Assembly: GCF_018688315.1 (NCBI RefSeq)
Contig: NZ_CP061315.1
Coordinates: 1-64,000 of the forward strand
DNA from: Polynucleobacter sp. AP-Kolm-20A-A1
Lineage (GTDB): Bacteria; Pseudomonadota; Gammaproteobacteria; Burkholderiales; Burkholderiaceae
Direction of reading: 5' to 3'
Length of the DNA stretch: 64,000 bases
Numbering within the stretch: position 1 is the stretch's first letter; each line of letters begins with the position of its first letter. Of the stretch, positions 11,424 through 24,428 are shown one piece after another. Below the pieces are notes generated by a model. The model searched no databases, had not been told where the DNA came from, and saw only the letters and a list, made by a program, of their open reading frames with translations. The translations under genes and the position numbers were made by a program.

Positions 11424-11452
11424 CTTAGAAAACATGCCTTTATTTTTCTAAG
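11424..11452 (+). terminator. AT-rich hairpin after the TSUP gene
   Basis: A 9-bp stem, CTTAGAAAA at 11424-11432 with TTTTCTAAG at 11444-11452, lies directly between the TSUP permease stop and the parS site. It is AT-rich without a strong T tract, so it is a weak terminator candidate. Confidence 0.4.
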
Positions 11453-11466
11453 AATTTGCAATCTTT

Positions 11467-11482
11467 TGTTTCACGTGAAACA
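11467..11482. promoter_or_regulatory. parS: parS site 1 (ParB-binding), upstream of mnmG
   Basis: The sequence TGTTTCACGTGAAACA is a perfect 16-bp match to the bacterial chromosomal parS consensus. It lies about 3.4 kb before parB and overlaps the -35 element of the probable mnmG promoter. ParB bound here would nucleate the segregation complex and could also repress the mnmG-rsmG-parA-parB transcript. Confidence 0.93.
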
Positions 11483-11498
11483 AACAAAATGCTATGAT
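11470..11498 (+). promoter_or_regulatory. Probable mnmG-rsmG-parAB promoter overlapping parS
   Basis: TTCACG at 11470-11475 and TATGAT at 11493-11498 are separated by 17 bases, a good sigma-70 arrangement. The -35 hexamer lies inside the parS palindrome. Transcription would start about 11505, some 17 bases before the mnmG ATG. Confidence 0.6.
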
Positions 11499-11521
11499 CA
11501 TCGCCCTATCTGAGGCAAATC

Positions 11522-13444
11522 ATGCGTTATTCCAAAAGTTTCGATGTCATAGTGGTTGGTGGCGGTCACGCTGGGACCGAGGCCGCCCTGGCATCTGCGC
11601 GTATGGGTTGCGACACCCTATTAATTACCCATAGTATTGAAAACCTAGGCGCGATGAGCTGTAATCCCTCCATTGGTGGGATTGGTAAGGGCCACCTTGT
11701 GAAAGAGATTGATGCTATGGGGGGCGCCATGGCTGCAGCCACCGATGAGGCCGGTATTCAATTCCGTATTTTGAACTCCAGTAAGGGCCCTGCTGTTCGC
11801 GCCACTCGTGCTCAGGGCGACCGGGTTTTATATAAGGCAGCAATTCGCCGTCGACTAGAAAATCAACCTAATTTAAGCCTTTTTCAGGCTGCGGTAGATG
11901 ATTTGATGGTTAAGGGTGACGAGGTTCAGGGCGTGGTCACCCAAATGGGCCTGGAGTTTATGGCCAAAAAAGTGGTTTTGACTGCCGGAACCTTTTTGGA
12001 TGGAAAGATTCACGTTGGTTTAAATAATTATGCGGGTGGACGCGCAGGCGATCCTGCCGCAGTTTCTTTGTCTGCCAGACTAAAAGAATTGAAGCTTCCG
12101 CAGGGAAGGCTCAAGACTGGCACCCCGCCCCGGATTGATGGTCGGACGATCGACTTCTCCGTCATGCTTGAGCAGCCTGGAGATCTCGATCCAGTTCCGG
12201 TCTTTTCTTATTTGGGCCGCCCTGAGCAGCATCCCAAGCAGGTTCCTTGCTGGATTTCACATACCAATGAGAAAACCCACGACATTATTCGTAGTGGACT
12301 AGACCGTTCACCAATGTATACTGGCGTTATTGAAGGTGTTGGCCCTCGCTACTGCCCTTCCATTGAAGACAAAATTCATCGCTTTGCCTCTAGAAATAGT
12401 CATCAGATCTTTTTGGAGCCCGAGGGTTTAACAACAAACGAGTTTTACCCTAACGGGATATCGACCAGTCTGCCCTTTGATGTGCAGTGGGACTTGGTCC
12501 GCAGCATTCGTGGCATGGAGTCTGCGGTTATCGTGCGCCCTGGCTATGCCATTGAATATGACTTCTTTGATCCGCGCCAACTACGCCATAGTCTAGAGAC
12601 TAGAGTTATTGGCGGCCTTTACTTTGCCGGCCAAATTAACGGCACCACGGGGTATGAAGAGGCTGCAGCGCAGGGAATGCTGGCTGGAATCAATGCTGGC
12701 TTGGCCGCCAAAGGCAAGGAACCTTGGTTGCCGAAGCGAAGCGAGTCCTATATCGGCGTTTTGGTGGACGACTTAATTACCCGCGGGGTCCAAGAGCCAT
12801 ATCGGATGTTCACTAGCCGAGCGGAATACCGCCTAAGCCTGCGCGAAGACAATGCGGATATGCGTTTAACTACTATTGGGCGAGAGCTGGGGCTTGTAGA
12901 TGACTATCGCTGGGAAGTGTTTTGCAGAAAGCAGGAGGCTGTTTCACGTGAAACATCTCGTTTGCAAAGCATTTGGGTGGGCCCTAAGAGCGAGGCAGCC
13001 CCTTTTGTATCCCAGCTATTAGGCCAAGATCTTTCACATGAGTGTAGTTTGGCAGAGCTTTTAAGGCGCCCGGGTGTTACTTATGAAGCAATTACCATGC
13101 TTGGAAATGGCATGTGGGCTCCAGAGACTTTAGATGAAGATCTGGGTTTGGCCGCTCAAATTAGCGATCAAGTGGAAATTTCTGTGAAGTACCAGGGCTA
13201 CATTGAACGCCAGGCTACCGAAATTGCTCGTCAAGAACACAATGAGACATTCCCATTGCCTGAGTCGCTTGATTACACACAGGTTGTTGGTTTATCTAAA
13301 GAGGTTCAGCAAAAGCTCAATCTACATAAGCCCGAAACATTGGGTCAGGCCGGCCGCATTTCTGGTGTAACACCGGCAGCCCTTTCTTTGCTTTTAGTAC
13401 ACCTTAAAAAAGGTTTGGGCCGCACCCAAGAAACCCATGAGTGA
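11522..13444 (+). CDS. mnmG: tRNA uridine-34 carboxymethylaminomethyl modification enzyme MnmG
   Basis: This FAD-binding enzyme works with MnmE to modify the wobble uridine of certain tRNAs. The 640-residue protein has the FAD Rossmann motif [13 protein letters not shown] near the N-terminus, [26 protein letters not shown] sequence after it, [18 protein letters not shown] and [10 protein letters not shown], all MnmG hallmarks. A TGAGG Shine-Dalgarno at 11511-11515 fits the ATG. A second parS site lies within the coding region at 12940-12955. The 3' end overlaps rsmG by 8 bases. Confidence 0.97.
   Translation: MRYSKSFDVIVVGGGHAGTEAALASARMGCDTLLITHSIENLGAMSCNPSIGGIGKGHLVKEIDAMGGAMAAATDEAGIQFRILNSSKGPAVRATRAQGDRVLYKAAIRRRLENQPNLSLFQAAVDDLMVKGDEVQGVVTQMGLEFMAKKVVLTAGTFLDGKIHVGLNNYAGGRAGDPAAVSLSARLKELKLPQGRLKTGTPPRIDGRTIDFSVMLEQPGDLDPVPVFSYLGRPEQHPKQVPCWISHTNEKTHDIIRSGLDRSPMYTGVIEGVGPRYCPSIEDKIHRFASRNSHQIFLEPEGLTTNEFYPNGISTSLPFDVQWDLVRSIRGMESAVIVRPGYAIEYDFFDPRQLRHSLETRVIGGLYFAGQINGTTGYEEAAAQGMLAGINAGLAAKGKEPWLPKRSESYIGVLVDDLITRGVQEPYRMFTSRAEYRLSLREDNADMRLTTIGRELGLVDDYRWEVFCRKQEAVSRETSRLQSIWVGPKSEAAPFVSQLLGQDLSHECSLAELLRRPGVTYEAITMLGNGMWAPETLDEDLGLAAQISDQVEISVKYQGYIERQATEIARQEHNETFPLPESLDYTQVVGLSKEVQQKLNLHKPETLGQAGRISGVTPAALSLLLVHLKKGLGRTQETHE
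12940..12955. promoter_or_regulatory. parS: parS site 2 (ParB-binding), inside mnmG
   Basis: This is a second perfect TGTTTCACGTGAAACA, lying in the mnmG coding sequence where it encodes VSRET in frame. A perfect 16-bp palindrome inside a gene this close to parAB is very unlikely by chance. Two sites 1.47 kb apart give a local ParB loading zone. Confidence 0.93.
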
Positions 13445-14102
13445 GGGTTTGCTTGCGCTCGGAATACAGGAGATTGGTCTGGATTTGAGCTCGGCCAACA
13501 TCGCGGATTTAGAGATGTTTTTGCAAGAAATGGGGAGATGGAATCAGGTCCATAACCTCACAGCAATTGAGGGTGAGAAAGACTCTGTGCGGCTGCATCT
13601 TATTGATTCTGTTGCAGTTTTACCTGTGCTGAGGCGGTTTTTACCGGGCCCATCACCCAAGATTGCAGACCTAGGTTCGGGTGGCGGCCTGCCGGCGATT
13701 CCCATTGCCATTGTGCAGCCCGAGTGGCGACTTTCCTTGATTGAGGCAATTCGTAAGAAGACGGCTTTTTTGCAGCATGTACGTGGAAAGCTGAAGCTAA
13801 AAAATATAGAAGTACTCAGTGAGCGTGCCGAAGATGTTGCGCTGCAGCAACCAGGCCAGTATGACGCAGTCATTTCTCGCGCATTTACCAATCTTGCCCG
13901 CTTTTTAGAGCTTTCATTACCTTTTTTAAAGCCAGACGGACTGGTGTTTGCCATGAAGGCAAAGCGTGCCGATGAAGAAATGCAGGACGTTTGTATGGAT
14001 GATTGGCGTTTGGTAGCCGATGAACCTCTTCATATTCCTAATTTAGCGGTGGAGCGACGCCTTTTGGTGTTGGCCCCCGTGAGAAAATCCCCCTCCCCCT
14101 AA
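13437..14102 (+). CDS. rsmG: 16S rRNA (guanine-527-N7) methyltransferase RsmG
   Basis: RsmG uses S-adenosylmethionine to methylate G527 of 16S rRNA. The 221-residue protein has the SAM-binding motif [17 protein letters not shown] and the family pattern [10 protein letters not shown] near residue 35. It overlaps the end of mnmG by 8 bases and is followed after 19 bases by parA, the classic mnmG-rsmG-parAB (gidAB-parAB) order. Confidence 0.95.
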   Translation: MSEGLLALGIQEIGLDLSSANIADLEMFLQEMGRWNQVHNLTAIEGEKDSVRLHLIDSVAVLPVLRRFLPGPSPKIADLGSGGGLPAIPIAIVQPEWRLSLIEAIRKKTAFLQHVRGKLKLKNIEVLSERAEDVALQQPGQYDAVISRAFTNLARFLELSLPFLKPDGLVFAMKAKRADEEMQDVCMDDWRLVADEPLHIPNLAVERRLLVLAPVRKSPSP

Positions 14103-14121
14103 AGTAAAACAAAAACTAGCC

Positions 14122-14892
14122 ATGGCAAAAATCTTCTGTATTGCAAATCAAAAAGGTGGTGTTGGTAAGACCACTACAGCCGTTAACTTGGCGGCGAGCT
14201 TGGCCGGCCTTCAGCAGCGCGTCTTGTTGGTGGACTTGGATCCCCAAGGCAATGCAACCATGGGCTCTGGTGTAGAGAAGGCAGACCTCAATGCCAGCGT
14301 TTACCAGGTCTTGATCGGCATGTCGTCTGTTAAAGATTGTGCACAGCGTTGTGAAAGTTCGGGCTATGACGTATTGCCAGCTAATCGTGATTTAGCTGGC
14401 GCAGAAATTGAATTGGTGGATTTGGATTTGCGCGAAGTGCGCCTGAAAGATGCGCTTGCTCAAGTAGCAAATGATTACGATTTTATTTTGATTGATTGTC
14501 CCCCTGCTTTATCTTTGCTAACACTCAACGGATTGTGTGCGGCTAATGGTGTGATTGTTCCAATGCAGTGTGAATACTTTGCGCTAGAGGGGCTGTCTGA
14601 TTTAGTGAACACCATTAAACAAGTACACGCAAATTTGAATCCGGATTTAGTCATCATTGGTTTGTTGCGCGTGATGTTTGATGCGCGCATGACACTGCAA
14701 CAACAGGTGTCGGATCAATTGCTGGAACACTTTGGCGACAAAGTATTTAAGAGCATTATTCCGCGTAATGTCCGTCTTGCCGAAGCCCCATCATATGGGC
14801 TTCCTGGCGTGGCTTTTGATAAGTCATCGCGTGGCGCAAAAGCCTATTTAGAGTTTGGCGCTGAAATGGTTGAGCGCATCAAACACATGTAA
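14122..14892 (+). CDS. parA: Chromosome partitioning ATPase ParA
   Basis: ParA is the ATPase that moves ParB-parS complexes toward the cell poles. At 256 residues it is a chromosomal-type ParA without an N-terminal DNA-binding extension. The deviant Walker A KGGVGKTT starts at residue 10, followed by VDLDPQGNAT and the Walker B-like FILIDCPPAL. A parB gene follows 20 bases downstream, and two parS sites lie upstream. Confidence 0.96.
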   Translation: MAKIFCIANQKGGVGKTTTAVNLAASLAGLQQRVLLVDLDPQGNATMGSGVEKADLNASVYQVLIGMSSVKDCAQRCESSGYDVLPANRDLAGAEIELVDLDLREVRLKDALAQVANDYDFILIDCPPALSLLTLNGLCAANGVIVPMQCEYFALEGLSDLVNTIKQVHANLNPDLVIIGLLRVMFDARMTLQQQVSDQLLEHFGDKVFKSIIPRNVRLAEAPSYGLPGVAFDKSSRGAKAYLEFGAEMVERIKHM

Positions 14893-14912
14893 TTTGTAGA
14901 AAGAAAAAGATC

Positions 14913-15803
14913 ATGGTCGCTATTAAGAAAAAAGGTTTGGGTAGGGGTCTTGAAGCCCTGCTTGGAGAAAAGACTCAAGCAGCAAGCTCGTCCACCGATA
15001 TCCATCGTTTGCCGCTAACAGCGTTGCAAGCAGGCAAATATCAGCCGCGTCAAAAAATGGAAGCAGGCGCTCTGCAAGAATTAGCAGAAAGCATTCGTGA
15101 GCAAGGCGTAATGCAACCACTGTTAGTGCGTTTGGTGGCGCCAGGCAAGTATGAAATTATTGCCGGCGAAAGACGTTTTCGTGCGGCCACTATTGCTGGT
15201 TTAAAAGAAGTTCCGGTTTTGGTTTCTGGTGCAGATGATCAAGCCGCCGCTGCAATGGCCCTAGTAGAAAATATGCAGCGTGAGGACCTAAATCCGCTCG
15301 AAGAGTCACAAGGCCTGGCTCGATTGATCGAAGAGTTTGGTTTTACACATGAGCAGGCTGCTAAAGCAGTAGGTAAATCAAGAAGCGCCATCACCAATCT
15401 GTTGCGTCTAGCGCAGCTGGCAAAGCCCGTGCAGGCCATGCTGTTGGCTGGCGATATTGATATGGGGCATGCCCGCGCACTTTTGCCCCTCCCAGGCTCT
15501 AGCCAGGTAGCTTTGGCCCAAAGAATCTCTGCCCAGGGCCTTTCTGTTCGTGAGGCGGAGCGCATGACTGCTGCATTGGTTATTGCTGGTGGACAAATTG
15601 GGGACAAAAAAGCCAAAAGCAAACCCGGCAACACATCACAGGGCGCGGATCCAGATATGCAGCGTTTAACCCAAGAAATAGCGGATTTGATTGGCTTAAG
15701 CACTGAATTTAAGCTTAAAGGTAAAGGCGGAGAGCTCAGAATCCGTTTTAGCCAGTTTGACGAGCTTGATTCCTTATTAAAAAAGTTGGGTATTGAGTCC
15801 TAA
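14913..15803 (+). CDS. parB: Chromosome partitioning protein ParB
   Basis: ParB is a CTPase and DNA-binding clamp that loads at parS. The 296 residues hold the N-terminal YQPRQ segment, the CTP-binding AGERRFRAA motif, [14 protein letters not shown], a helix-turn-helix region with [12 protein letters not shown] and a C-terminal dimerisation domain. The first residues, [14 protein letters not shown], match chromosomal ParB proteins. Its cognate parS sites are at 11467-11482 and 12940-12955. Confidence 0.96.
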   Translation: MVAIKKKGLGRGLEALLGEKTQAASSSTDIHRLPLTALQAGKYQPRQKMEAGALQELAESIREQGVMQPLLVRLVAPGKYEIIAGERRFRAATIAGLKEVPVLVSGADDQAAAAMALVENMQREDLNPLEESQGLARLIEEFGFTHEQAAKAVGKSRSAITNLLRLAQLAKPVQAMLLAGDIDMGHARALLPLPGSSQVALAQRISAQGLSVREAERMTAALVIAGGQIGDKKAKSKPGNTSQGADPDMQRLTQEIADLIGLSTEFKLKGKGGELRIRFSQFDELDSLLKKLGIES

Positions 15804-15831
15804 ATTAGGTTGAAAAATGTCCCCAAATCCT

Positions 15832-15860
15832 TTGACATATTGCAGTGCACACATTAAACT
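15832..15860 (+). promoter_or_regulatory. Probable atp operon promoter
   Basis: TTGACA at 15832-15837 is a perfect -35. It is followed after exactly 17 bases by TAAACT at 15855-15860. Transcription would begin near 15867, leaving only about six bases before the TTG start of atpI. Confidence 0.65.
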
Positions 15861-15872
15861 TTCGGGGCTAAA

Positions 15873-16367
15873 TTGATTCCTCAAAAAAATCACTTTTCCG
15901 ATGTAAATGAATGGGATGAGCCTGAAGAAGAAGTCATTCGGGTCTACAGCAAAGAAGAGATTGTTGCGCTGCAGCAAAGTAATGCAACAAAATATCGCGC
16001 CCTTTCGCCTTGGAAAATTATTTTGGCCCAAGTGCTGATTACAGCTATCAGCATGCTGTTTTGGTCAATTTTTGGGGAGCCGGTAGGGGTAAGCCTTTAT
16101 ACTCAGTCGGCCTTTTTAGGTGGTTTAATTAGCGTCTTGCCTACAACGTTGTTTTTAACAAGGTTGGAGTTGGCAAAAAAATCGCAAAGATTAAATCCAG
16201 GAAGATTTTTAGCAGCATTAGTTTCGGGTGAATTTATCAAAATCGCCGTGACGCTGATGCTGTTTATAGGGGTTGCTTATTACATCCCTGGCGTGCTTTG
16301 GGTCCCCCTTTTGGTGACTTACCTGCTTGCCTTGAAGTGTGTGTGGCTGGCGTGGTTGTGGCGCTAA
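15873..16367 (+). CDS. atpI: ATP synthase-associated protein I (AtpI)
   Basis: This 164-residue protein has an acidic N-terminal tail of about 45 residues followed by roughly four hydrophobic helices, fitting AtpI, a non-stoichiometric assembly helper of the c-ring. Its position directly before atpB is the main evidence. An in-frame stop lies just upstream, and no ATG or GTG occurs until the membrane part, so the TTG at 15873 is the only reasonable start; GGGG at 15864-15867 may be its ribosome-binding site. Confidence 0.8.
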   Translation: MIPQKNHFSDVNEWDEPEEEVIRVYSKEEIVALQQSNATKYRALSPWKIILAQVLITAISMLFWSIFGEPVGVSLYTQSAFLGGLISVLPTTLFLTRLELAKKSQRLNPGRFLAALVSGEFIKIAVTLMLFIGVAYYIPGVLWVPLLVTYLLALKCVWLAWLWR

Positions 16368-16404
16368 GTAGTGACAATTGAGATTGAAACAAAGGACTAG
16401 TTAA

Positions 16405-17595
<1,191 letters not shown>

Positions 17596-17658
17596 TTGTT
17601 TTGGCGTGGATGACCAGCGGGTCATCCAACTGTTCTCAACAATACTGAAAGGAATATC

Positions 17659-18129
17659 GTGAATCTGAACGCGACCCTATTCGCGCAAATGATCGTTTTC
17701 TTCGTCTTATGGTGGGTTGTTGCACGCTTTGTGTGGCCACCGCTAGTAAAGGCGTTAGATGAGCGTTCAAGCAAAATTGCTGATGGTTTAGCTGCCGCCG
17801 AGCGTGGTAAAGAAGCTCTCGCACTAGCCAGCAATGAAGCTGAGCAAGAATTAACTAAAGCACGCCAAGAAGGTGTTCAACGCGTTGCTGAAGCTGAAAA
17901 ACGTGCACAAATGTCAGCCGAAGAAATTCGCGCTAACGCACAAGCTGAAGCCGCTCGAATCATTTCTCAAGCGCAGCAAGATGCAGCCCAACAAGTAACT
18001 CGCGCACGTGAAGTATTGCGCGCAGAAGTTGCCCTGCTTGCTGTTAAAGGCGCCGAGCAAATTTTGCGTCGTGAAGTTGATGCAAAAGCTCACGGCCAAT
18101 TGCTTGATCAACTAAAGGCAGAACTTTGA
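17659..18129 (+). CDS. atpF: F0F1 ATP synthase subunit b
   Basis: Subunit b is the peripheral stalk that holds F1 static. The 156 residues comprise one N-terminal membrane helix (about 5-27) and a long charged helix rich in Ala, Glu, Gln and Arg. The start is GTG at 17659, preceded by GAAAGGA at about 17648-17654. The stop is immediately followed by atpH. Confidence 0.95.
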   Translation: MNLNATLFAQMIVFFVLWWVVARFVWPPLVKALDERSSKIADGLAAAERGKEALALASNEAEQELTKARQEGVQRVAEAEKRAQMSAEEIRANAQAEAARIISQAQQDAAQQVTRAREVLRAEVALLAVKGAEQILRREVDAKAHGQLLDQLKAEL

Positions 18130-18130
18130 T

Positions 18131-18667
18131 ATGGCTGAATTAGCCACCATTGCACGTCCTTATGCCGAAGCACTTTTTCAAAGTGCCAAGCCAGCTGAGC
18201 TCGCTGGTTGTTTAGAGCAATTAAACGAATTGGCACAGCTTGCTGCTTTGCCAGAAGTTGCTGCTTTGTCAAACAACCCAAAAGTATCCGCTGATGATTT
18301 AAGCAAGCTACTTTCCGGCATGGTGAAAACCAAGCTCGATCCTAAGGTTGCCAGCTTTTTAAATCTTGTGAATCAAAACCACCGCTTAGCAGCTGTTCCT
18401 GAAATTGCAAATCAATTTGAAGCAATGAAGAACAAGAGCGAAGGCGCAGCAGAAGTAAACATTACTAGCGCATTCCCTTTAGAGGGTTCTGCGTTAAATG
18501 ATTTGTTGTCAAGTTTGAAGAAGCGCTTTGGGGGTAAAGAATTGCGCCCAACTATTCAGGTTGATCCAACATTGATTGGCGGAGTTCGCATTCAAGTTGG
18601 CGATGAAGTGATGGATAGTTCAGTTAAGGCCCAGTTAGCTCAAATGCAAGCAAGTCTTGGCGCATAA
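18131..18667 (+). CDS. atpH: F0F1 ATP synthase subunit delta
   Basis: Subunit delta joins the peripheral stalk to the top of F1. The 178-residue protein starts with the family pattern IARPYAEALFQ and ends with the LIGGVRIQVGDEVMDSSVK region typical of AtpH. It starts one base after the atpF stop and precedes atpA. Confidence 0.95.
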   Translation: MAELATIARPYAEALFQSAKPAELAGCLEQLNELAQLAALPEVAALSNNPKVSADDLSKLLSGMVKTKLDPKVASFLNLVNQNHRLAAVPEIANQFEAMKNKSEGAAEVNITSAFPLEGSALNDLLSSLKKRFGGKELRPTIQVDPTLIGGVRIQVGDEVMDSSVKAQLAQMQASLGA

Positions 18668-18712
18668 GTGATCCCTATTAAGAACATACGAAATAAGACC
18701 CAGGAGTAAGTA

Positions 18713-20254
18713 ATGCAACTCAACCCTTCCGAGATCAGCGAGCTGATCAAAAGCCGAATTAGCGAATTGGGCGTTGACTCCCAAGTTCGCAACGAAGGCA
18801 CTGTTATTTCAGTGACCGACGGTATTTGCCGCGTACATGGCTTGTCAGGCGTTATGCAGGGCGAAATGTTGGAGTTTCCTAACAACACTATCGGCCTCGC
18901 GTTAAACCTTGAGCGTGATTCTGTTGGTGCCGTAGTGTTGGGTGAATACACCCACATTAAAGAAGGCGACCCAGTTAAATGTACTGGCCGCATTTTGGAA
19001 GTTCCAGTTGGTCCAGAGTTGCTCGGTCGCGTTGTAAACGCACTCGGTCAACCGATTGATGGCAAAGGCCCAATCAACACCAAGTTAACTGACTTTATTG
19101 AAAAAGTAGCTCCTGGCGTTATCGCACGACAATCTGTTAGCCAGCCAGTTCAAACTGGTTTGAAGGCGATTGATGCGATGGTTCCAATTGGCCGTGGTCA
19201 GCGTGAGTTGATCATTGGCGACCGCCAAACAGGTAAGACGGCTGTTGCGGTTGACGCGATCATTAACCAAAAAGGTAAAGGCGTTTATTGCGTTTACGTG
19301 GCGATCGGTCAAAAAGCTTCTACTATTGCTAACGTTGTTCGCAAGCTCACAGAATTGGGCGCGATGGAGTACACCGTTGTTGTTGCAGCGAGTGCTTCTG
19401 AGTCTGCAGCGATGCAGTACCTTTCTGCATACGCAGGTTGCACCATGGGCGAATACTTCCGCGATCGCGGTGAAGATGCTTTGATTGTTTACGATGACTT
19501 GACCAAGCAAGCGGTTGCTTATCGTCAAATCTCCTTGTTGCTTCGTCGCCCACCAGGCCGCGAAGCTTATCCTGGCGATGTGTTCTACCTCCACTCACGC
19601 CTGCTCGAGCGCGCTGCTCGTGTAAATGCTGAGTACGTTGAGAAGTTCACTAACGGCGCAGTAAAAGGCAAAACTGGTTCTTTGACTGCATTGCCAATTA
19701 TTGAAACTCAAGCTGGTGACGTTTCTGCATTCGTTCCAACCAACGTAATTTCGATTACTGACGGTCAGATCTTCTTGGAAACTGACTTGTTTAACGCTGG
19801 CGTACGTCCTGCGATTAACGCCGGTATTTCTGTTTCCCGCGTTGGTGGTGCTGCACAAACTAAAGTAATTAAGAAATTATCTGGCGGTATTCGTACCGAC
19901 TTAGCGCAATATCGTGAATTGGCAGCGTTTGCTCAGTTCGCATCTGATCTTGACGAAGCAACCCGCAAGCAGCTTGAGCGTGGTCGTCGCGTTACTGAAT
20001 TGTGTAAGCAAGCTCAATACAAGCCACTCCAAGTTTGGGAAATGGCTGCTTCACTTTATGCTGTTAATAACGGCTACTTCGATGACCTCGAAGTGAAGAA
20101 CGTATTGGCCTTCGAAAAAGGTTTGCAAGATCATTTGAAATCTAAGTACGCTGACTTAGTTGCGCGTATCGAAGAAACCAAAGACTTGAGCAAAGATGAC
20201 GAAGCTGCTTTGCGCGCTGCTATTGAGGATTACAAGCGTTCTGCCTCTTTCTAA
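18713..20254 (+). CDS. atpA: F0F1 ATP synthase subunit alpha
   Basis: Alpha is the regulatory nucleotide-binding subunit of the F1 hexamer. The 513-residue protein has the P-loop GDRQTGKT at about 169-176, the N-terminal [11 protein letters not shown] and the C-terminal [18 protein letters not shown] region. CCAGGAG at 18701-18707 is a strong ribosome-binding site. Confidence 0.98.
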   Translation: MQLNPSEISELIKSRISELGVDSQVRNEGTVISVTDGICRVHGLSGVMQGEMLEFPNNTIGLALNLERDSVGAVVLGEYTHIKEGDPVKCTGRILEVPVGPELLGRVVNALGQPIDGKGPINTKLTDFIEKVAPGVIARQSVSQPVQTGLKAIDAMVPIGRGQRELIIGDRQTGKTAVAVDAIINQKGKGVYCVYVAIGQKASTIANVVRKLTELGAMEYTVVVAASASESAAMQYLSAYAGCTMGEYFRDRGEDALIVYDDLTKQAVAYRQISLLLRRPPGREAYPGDVFYLHSRLLERAARVNAEYVEKFTNGAVKGKTGSLTALPIIETQAGDVSAFVPTNVISITDGQIFLETDLFNAGVRPAINAGISVSRVGGAAQTKVIKKLSGGIRTDLAQYRELAAFAQFASDLDEATRKQLERGRRVTELCKQAQYKPLQVWEMAASLYAVNNGYFDDLEVKNVLAFEKGLQDHLKSKYADLVARIEETKDLSKDDEAALRAAIEDYKRSASF

Positions 20255-20271
20255 GAGGGCTCGCATAAATC

Positions 20272-21141
20272 ATGGCAAGCACAAAAGAGATACGATCTAA
20301 GATCAAGAGCGTGCAAAACACGCGCAAGATCACGAAGGCAATGGAAATGGTCGCCGCATCCAAGATGCGTCGCGCCCAGGAGCGCATGCGTAATGCGCGC
20401 CCATATGCTGAAAAAATTCGTGAGATTGTTGCCAACCTTTCAAAAGCAAATCCTGAGTTCCGCCCTGCTTACATGGCAACTCGTGAAGTGAAGAAAGTTG
20501 GCACGATTTTGGTTACGACAGACAAAGGCTTGTGCGGCGGTTTAAATACCAACGTCTTGCGTTTGATTGCTAACCAAGTGCGCGATTTGCAAGAAAAAAA
20601 TATTGAGATCGCTTACACAGCGATTGGTTCAAAAGGTTTGCAATTTTTGAATCGCTCAAAAGCAAAACTCATTTCTCAAACAATCCAAATTGGTGATACA
20701 CCACATATGGATGTTTTGATTGGTGCAATTGTTAGCCAATTAGAAGCGTTTGAGCGTGGCGAGATTGATGCTGTTTATTTGGCATATACCCGCTTTGTAA
20801 ATGCAATGAAACAAGAGCCTGTTTTGGAAAAGCTCTTGCCTTTAGAGGCAGAAGCTTTAACTCCACAAGAGAAAACAGGCAATTCTTGGGATTACATCTA
20901 CGAACCTGATGCAGAGTCCATTTTGAATGGCCTGCTTAAGCGTTACGTTGAAGCAATGATTTATCAGGCAGTTGCTGAAAACATGGCTTCTGAGCAGTCT
21001 GCACGTATGGTCTCTATGAAGGCCGCTTCAGATAACGCGAAGAACGTAATTGGCGAATTGCAATTGGATTACAACAAGACACGACAGGCTGCTATTACTA
21101 AAGAGTTGTCAGAGATTGTTGGCGGAGCGGCTGCGGTTTAA
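20272..21141 (+). CDS. atpG: F0F1 ATP synthase subunit gamma
   Basis: Gamma is the rotating central shaft of F1. The 289 residues open with the long coiled coil containing [21 protein letters not shown]. They contain [11 protein letters not shown] and end with [19 protein letters not shown], both strongly conserved in the family. It lies between alpha and beta in the usual order. Confidence 0.97.
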   Translation: MASTKEIRSKIKSVQNTRKITKAMEMVAASKMRRAQERMRNARPYAEKIREIVANLSKANPEFRPAYMATREVKKVGTILVTTDKGLCGGLNTNVLRLIANQVRDLQEKNIEIAYTAIGSKGLQFLNRSKAKLISQTIQIGDTPHMDVLIGAIVSQLEAFERGEIDAVYLAYTRFVNAMKQEPVLEKLLPLEAEALTPQEKTGNSWDYIYEPDAESILNGLLKRYVEAMIYQAVAENMASEQSARMVSMKAASDNAKNVIGELQLDYNKTRQAAITKELSEIVGGAAAV

Positions 21142-21181
21142 GCGGTCAGCGTTTAGGAATACGAAAGAATTCAGGAATTAA

Positions 21182-22597
<1,416 letters not shown>

Positions 22598-22618
22598 TCG
22601 AACTCATCTAGGGAAATT

Positions 22619-23035
22619 ATGTCAACCATACGCGTCGATGTAGTAAGTGCTGAGCAGTCTATTTTCAGCGGGGAAGCCAAGTTTGTTGCGCTTCCTGGCG
22701 AAAGTGGTGAGCTCGGCATTTTGCGCGGCCACACTCCTTTGATTACACGTATTCGTCCAGGCTCAGTTCGCATTGAAAAAGCTGACGGTGACGAAGAGTT
22801 TGTTTTCGTAGCAGGTGGCTATTTAGAAGTTCAGCCAGATCGCGTTACCGTATTAGCGGACACCGCTATTCGCGGCCATGATCTCGATGAAGCTAAAGCT
22901 ATTGAAGCCAAGAAACGCGCTGAAGAGGCTATGCAAAATCGTGGCACAGACTTTGATTTGGCTTTGGCCCAATCTGAGTTTGCAATGGCAGCCGCACAGT
23001 TGGCTGCAATTGCTCGTTTCCGTCGTAAAAAGTAA
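22619..23035 (+). CDS. atpC: F0F1 ATP synthase subunit epsilon
   Basis: Epsilon is the small rotor subunit that couples gamma to the c-ring and inhibits ATP hydrolysis. The 138 residues have the N-terminal beta-sandwich ([18 protein letters not shown]) and the C-terminal helical pair beginning near [16 protein letters not shown]. It is the last atp gene; hemE starts 15 bases later. Confidence 0.95.
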   Translation: MSTIRVDVVSAEQSIFSGEAKFVALPGESGELGILRGHTPLITRIRPGSVRIEKADGDEEFVFVAGGYLEVQPDRVTVLADTAIRGHDLDEAKAIEAKKRAEEAMQNRGTDFDLALAQSEFAMAAAQLAAIARFRRKK

Positions 23036-23050
23036 TAGCCGGTCATCTCC

Positions 23051-24163
23051 TTGCTGTTAAATGATCGGTTTTTAAAGGCCTGCCTGGGCGAAGCGGTTGA
23101 TCAAACACCGCTTTGGCTCATGCGCCAAGCCGGCCGATATCTCCCTGAATACAACGCTACTCGTGCTAGAGCTGGAAGCTTTTTAGGCCTAGCAAAAACA
23201 CCTGCTTACGCCACTGAAGTAACTCTTCAGCCTTTGGATCGCTATCCATTGGATGCAGCAATTTTGTTCTCCGATATTTTGACTATTCCTGATGCAATGG
23301 GATTGGGGCTCAAATTTACTGCCGGCGAAGGCCCAAGCTTTGATCATCCCCTTCGCACAGAGGAAGCGGTTAAGAAATTGCGTGTGGCTGATATGGATCA
23401 GCTCAAATATGTTTTTGATGCAGTTTCGGAAATTCGTAAGGCACTTATTCAGGATGGCAAGCAGCGCGTTCCTTTGATTGGCTTCTCTGGAAGTCCATGG
23501 ACGTTGGCTTGCTATATGGTGGATGGTTCCAGTGCGGATGATTTCCGTCATGCCAAAACCATGATGTTTAGTCGCCCTGACTTGATGCAGCATATCTTGG
23601 ATATCAATGCACAATCTGTTGCTGATTATTTAATTGAACAAGTAAAAGCAGGTGCGCAAGCATTGATGATTTTTGATACCTGGGGCGGAATGCTTCCGGA
23701 TGGTTGGTATCAAAAGATGTCTTTAGCTTCGATGCAAAAAGTGATTGCTTTGTTGCCACGTGAGCATGAAGGACGAAAAATTCCGGTGATCATGTTTACC
23801 AAAGGCGGTGCAATTTGGTTGAATGATATGGCGCAAGTTGGTGCTGATGTGATTGCTCTGGACTGGACTATGTCGCTCAGTCGCGCTAGAAAACAATTAC
23901 TTGCCATCGACAAGCCTTTGGCATTGCAAGGCAATTTAGACCCGCTTATTCTGTTTGCAGAGCCAAAACAAATCGCTGAGCAAGCAAACCTTCTTCTGGA
24001 AGATTTGGCGAGCGCTCCAGCCCTTAAAACTGGTTTGCATCCTTTAGACGGCCACGTCTTTAACTTGGGTCACGGCATTTCTCAGTTCACCCCGCCAGAA
24101 AGCGTCACGGCCCTTGCTGAGGCAGTGATTTCCAGGTCGAGGGCTCTCAGGACCAAGTCTTAA
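23051..24163 (+). CDS. hemE: Uroporphyrinogen decarboxylase
   Basis: HemE removes four carboxyl groups from uroporphyrinogen III to give coproporphyrinogen III in haem synthesis. Both family signatures are present: [15 protein letters not shown] near the N-terminus and [13 protein letters not shown] in the middle. The 370-residue length is typical. The only upstream standard start is the TTG at 23051, since a stop lies in frame at 23036. No clear Shine-Dalgarno is visible, so translation may be coupled to atpC. Confidence 0.95.
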   Translation: MLLNDRFLKACLGEAVDQTPLWLMRQAGRYLPEYNATRARAGSFLGLAKTPAYATEVTLQPLDRYPLDAAILFSDILTIPDAMGLGLKFTAGEGPSFDHPLRTEEAVKKLRVADMDQLKYVFDAVSEIRKALIQDGKQRVPLIGFSGSPWTLACYMVDGSSADDFRHAKTMMFSRPDLMQHILDINAQSVADYLIEQVKAGAQALMIFDTWGGMLPDGWYQKMSLASMQKVIALLPREHEGRKIPVIMFTKGGAIWLNDMAQVGADVIALDWTMSLSRARKQLLAIDKPLALQGNLDPLILFAEPKQIAEQANLLLEDLASAPALKTGLHPLDGHVFNLGHGISQFTPPESVTALAEAVISRSRALRTKS

Positions 24164-24206
24164 TACTGAGTGACTGCTAACTTGCCGCTGGAATTTTTAG
24201 CGAAAG

Positions 24207-24402
24207 TTATGCACAGTTAGTGACAAATTTCGAAATTCAGTGAGATTGCGATTAAATGTGAAAATTCACTTTCGCATATCACTGTAAATAGTTGATTAAT
24301 ATACAAATTAACTAAAAAGCTTTAAAAGGGTGCAAAAAAAGAAAGCTGATAAATTAGCTTATAAATCAGAATCCTTGGATGATATCCACAGACTTATCCA
24401 CA
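24207..24402. promoter_or_regulatory. Second DnaA-box cluster in an AT-rich gap before priA
   Basis: The 265-base hemE-priA gap contains TTATGCACA at 24207-24215, ATATCCACA at 24382-24390 (one mismatch) and a perfect TTATCCACA at 24394-24402, all in the same orientation. Between them is a strongly AT-rich stretch (about 24285-24365) and short palindromes: AATTTCGAAATT at 24226-24237, GTGAA/TTCAC at 24258-24269 and AAGCT/AGCTT at 24343-24360. It could be a DnaA-controlled priA promoter, a DnaA-titrating site or an accessory or actual part of the origin. Confidence 0.6.
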
Positions 24403-24428
24403 AGCTAAATAGAAATTTGAAGTAACAC

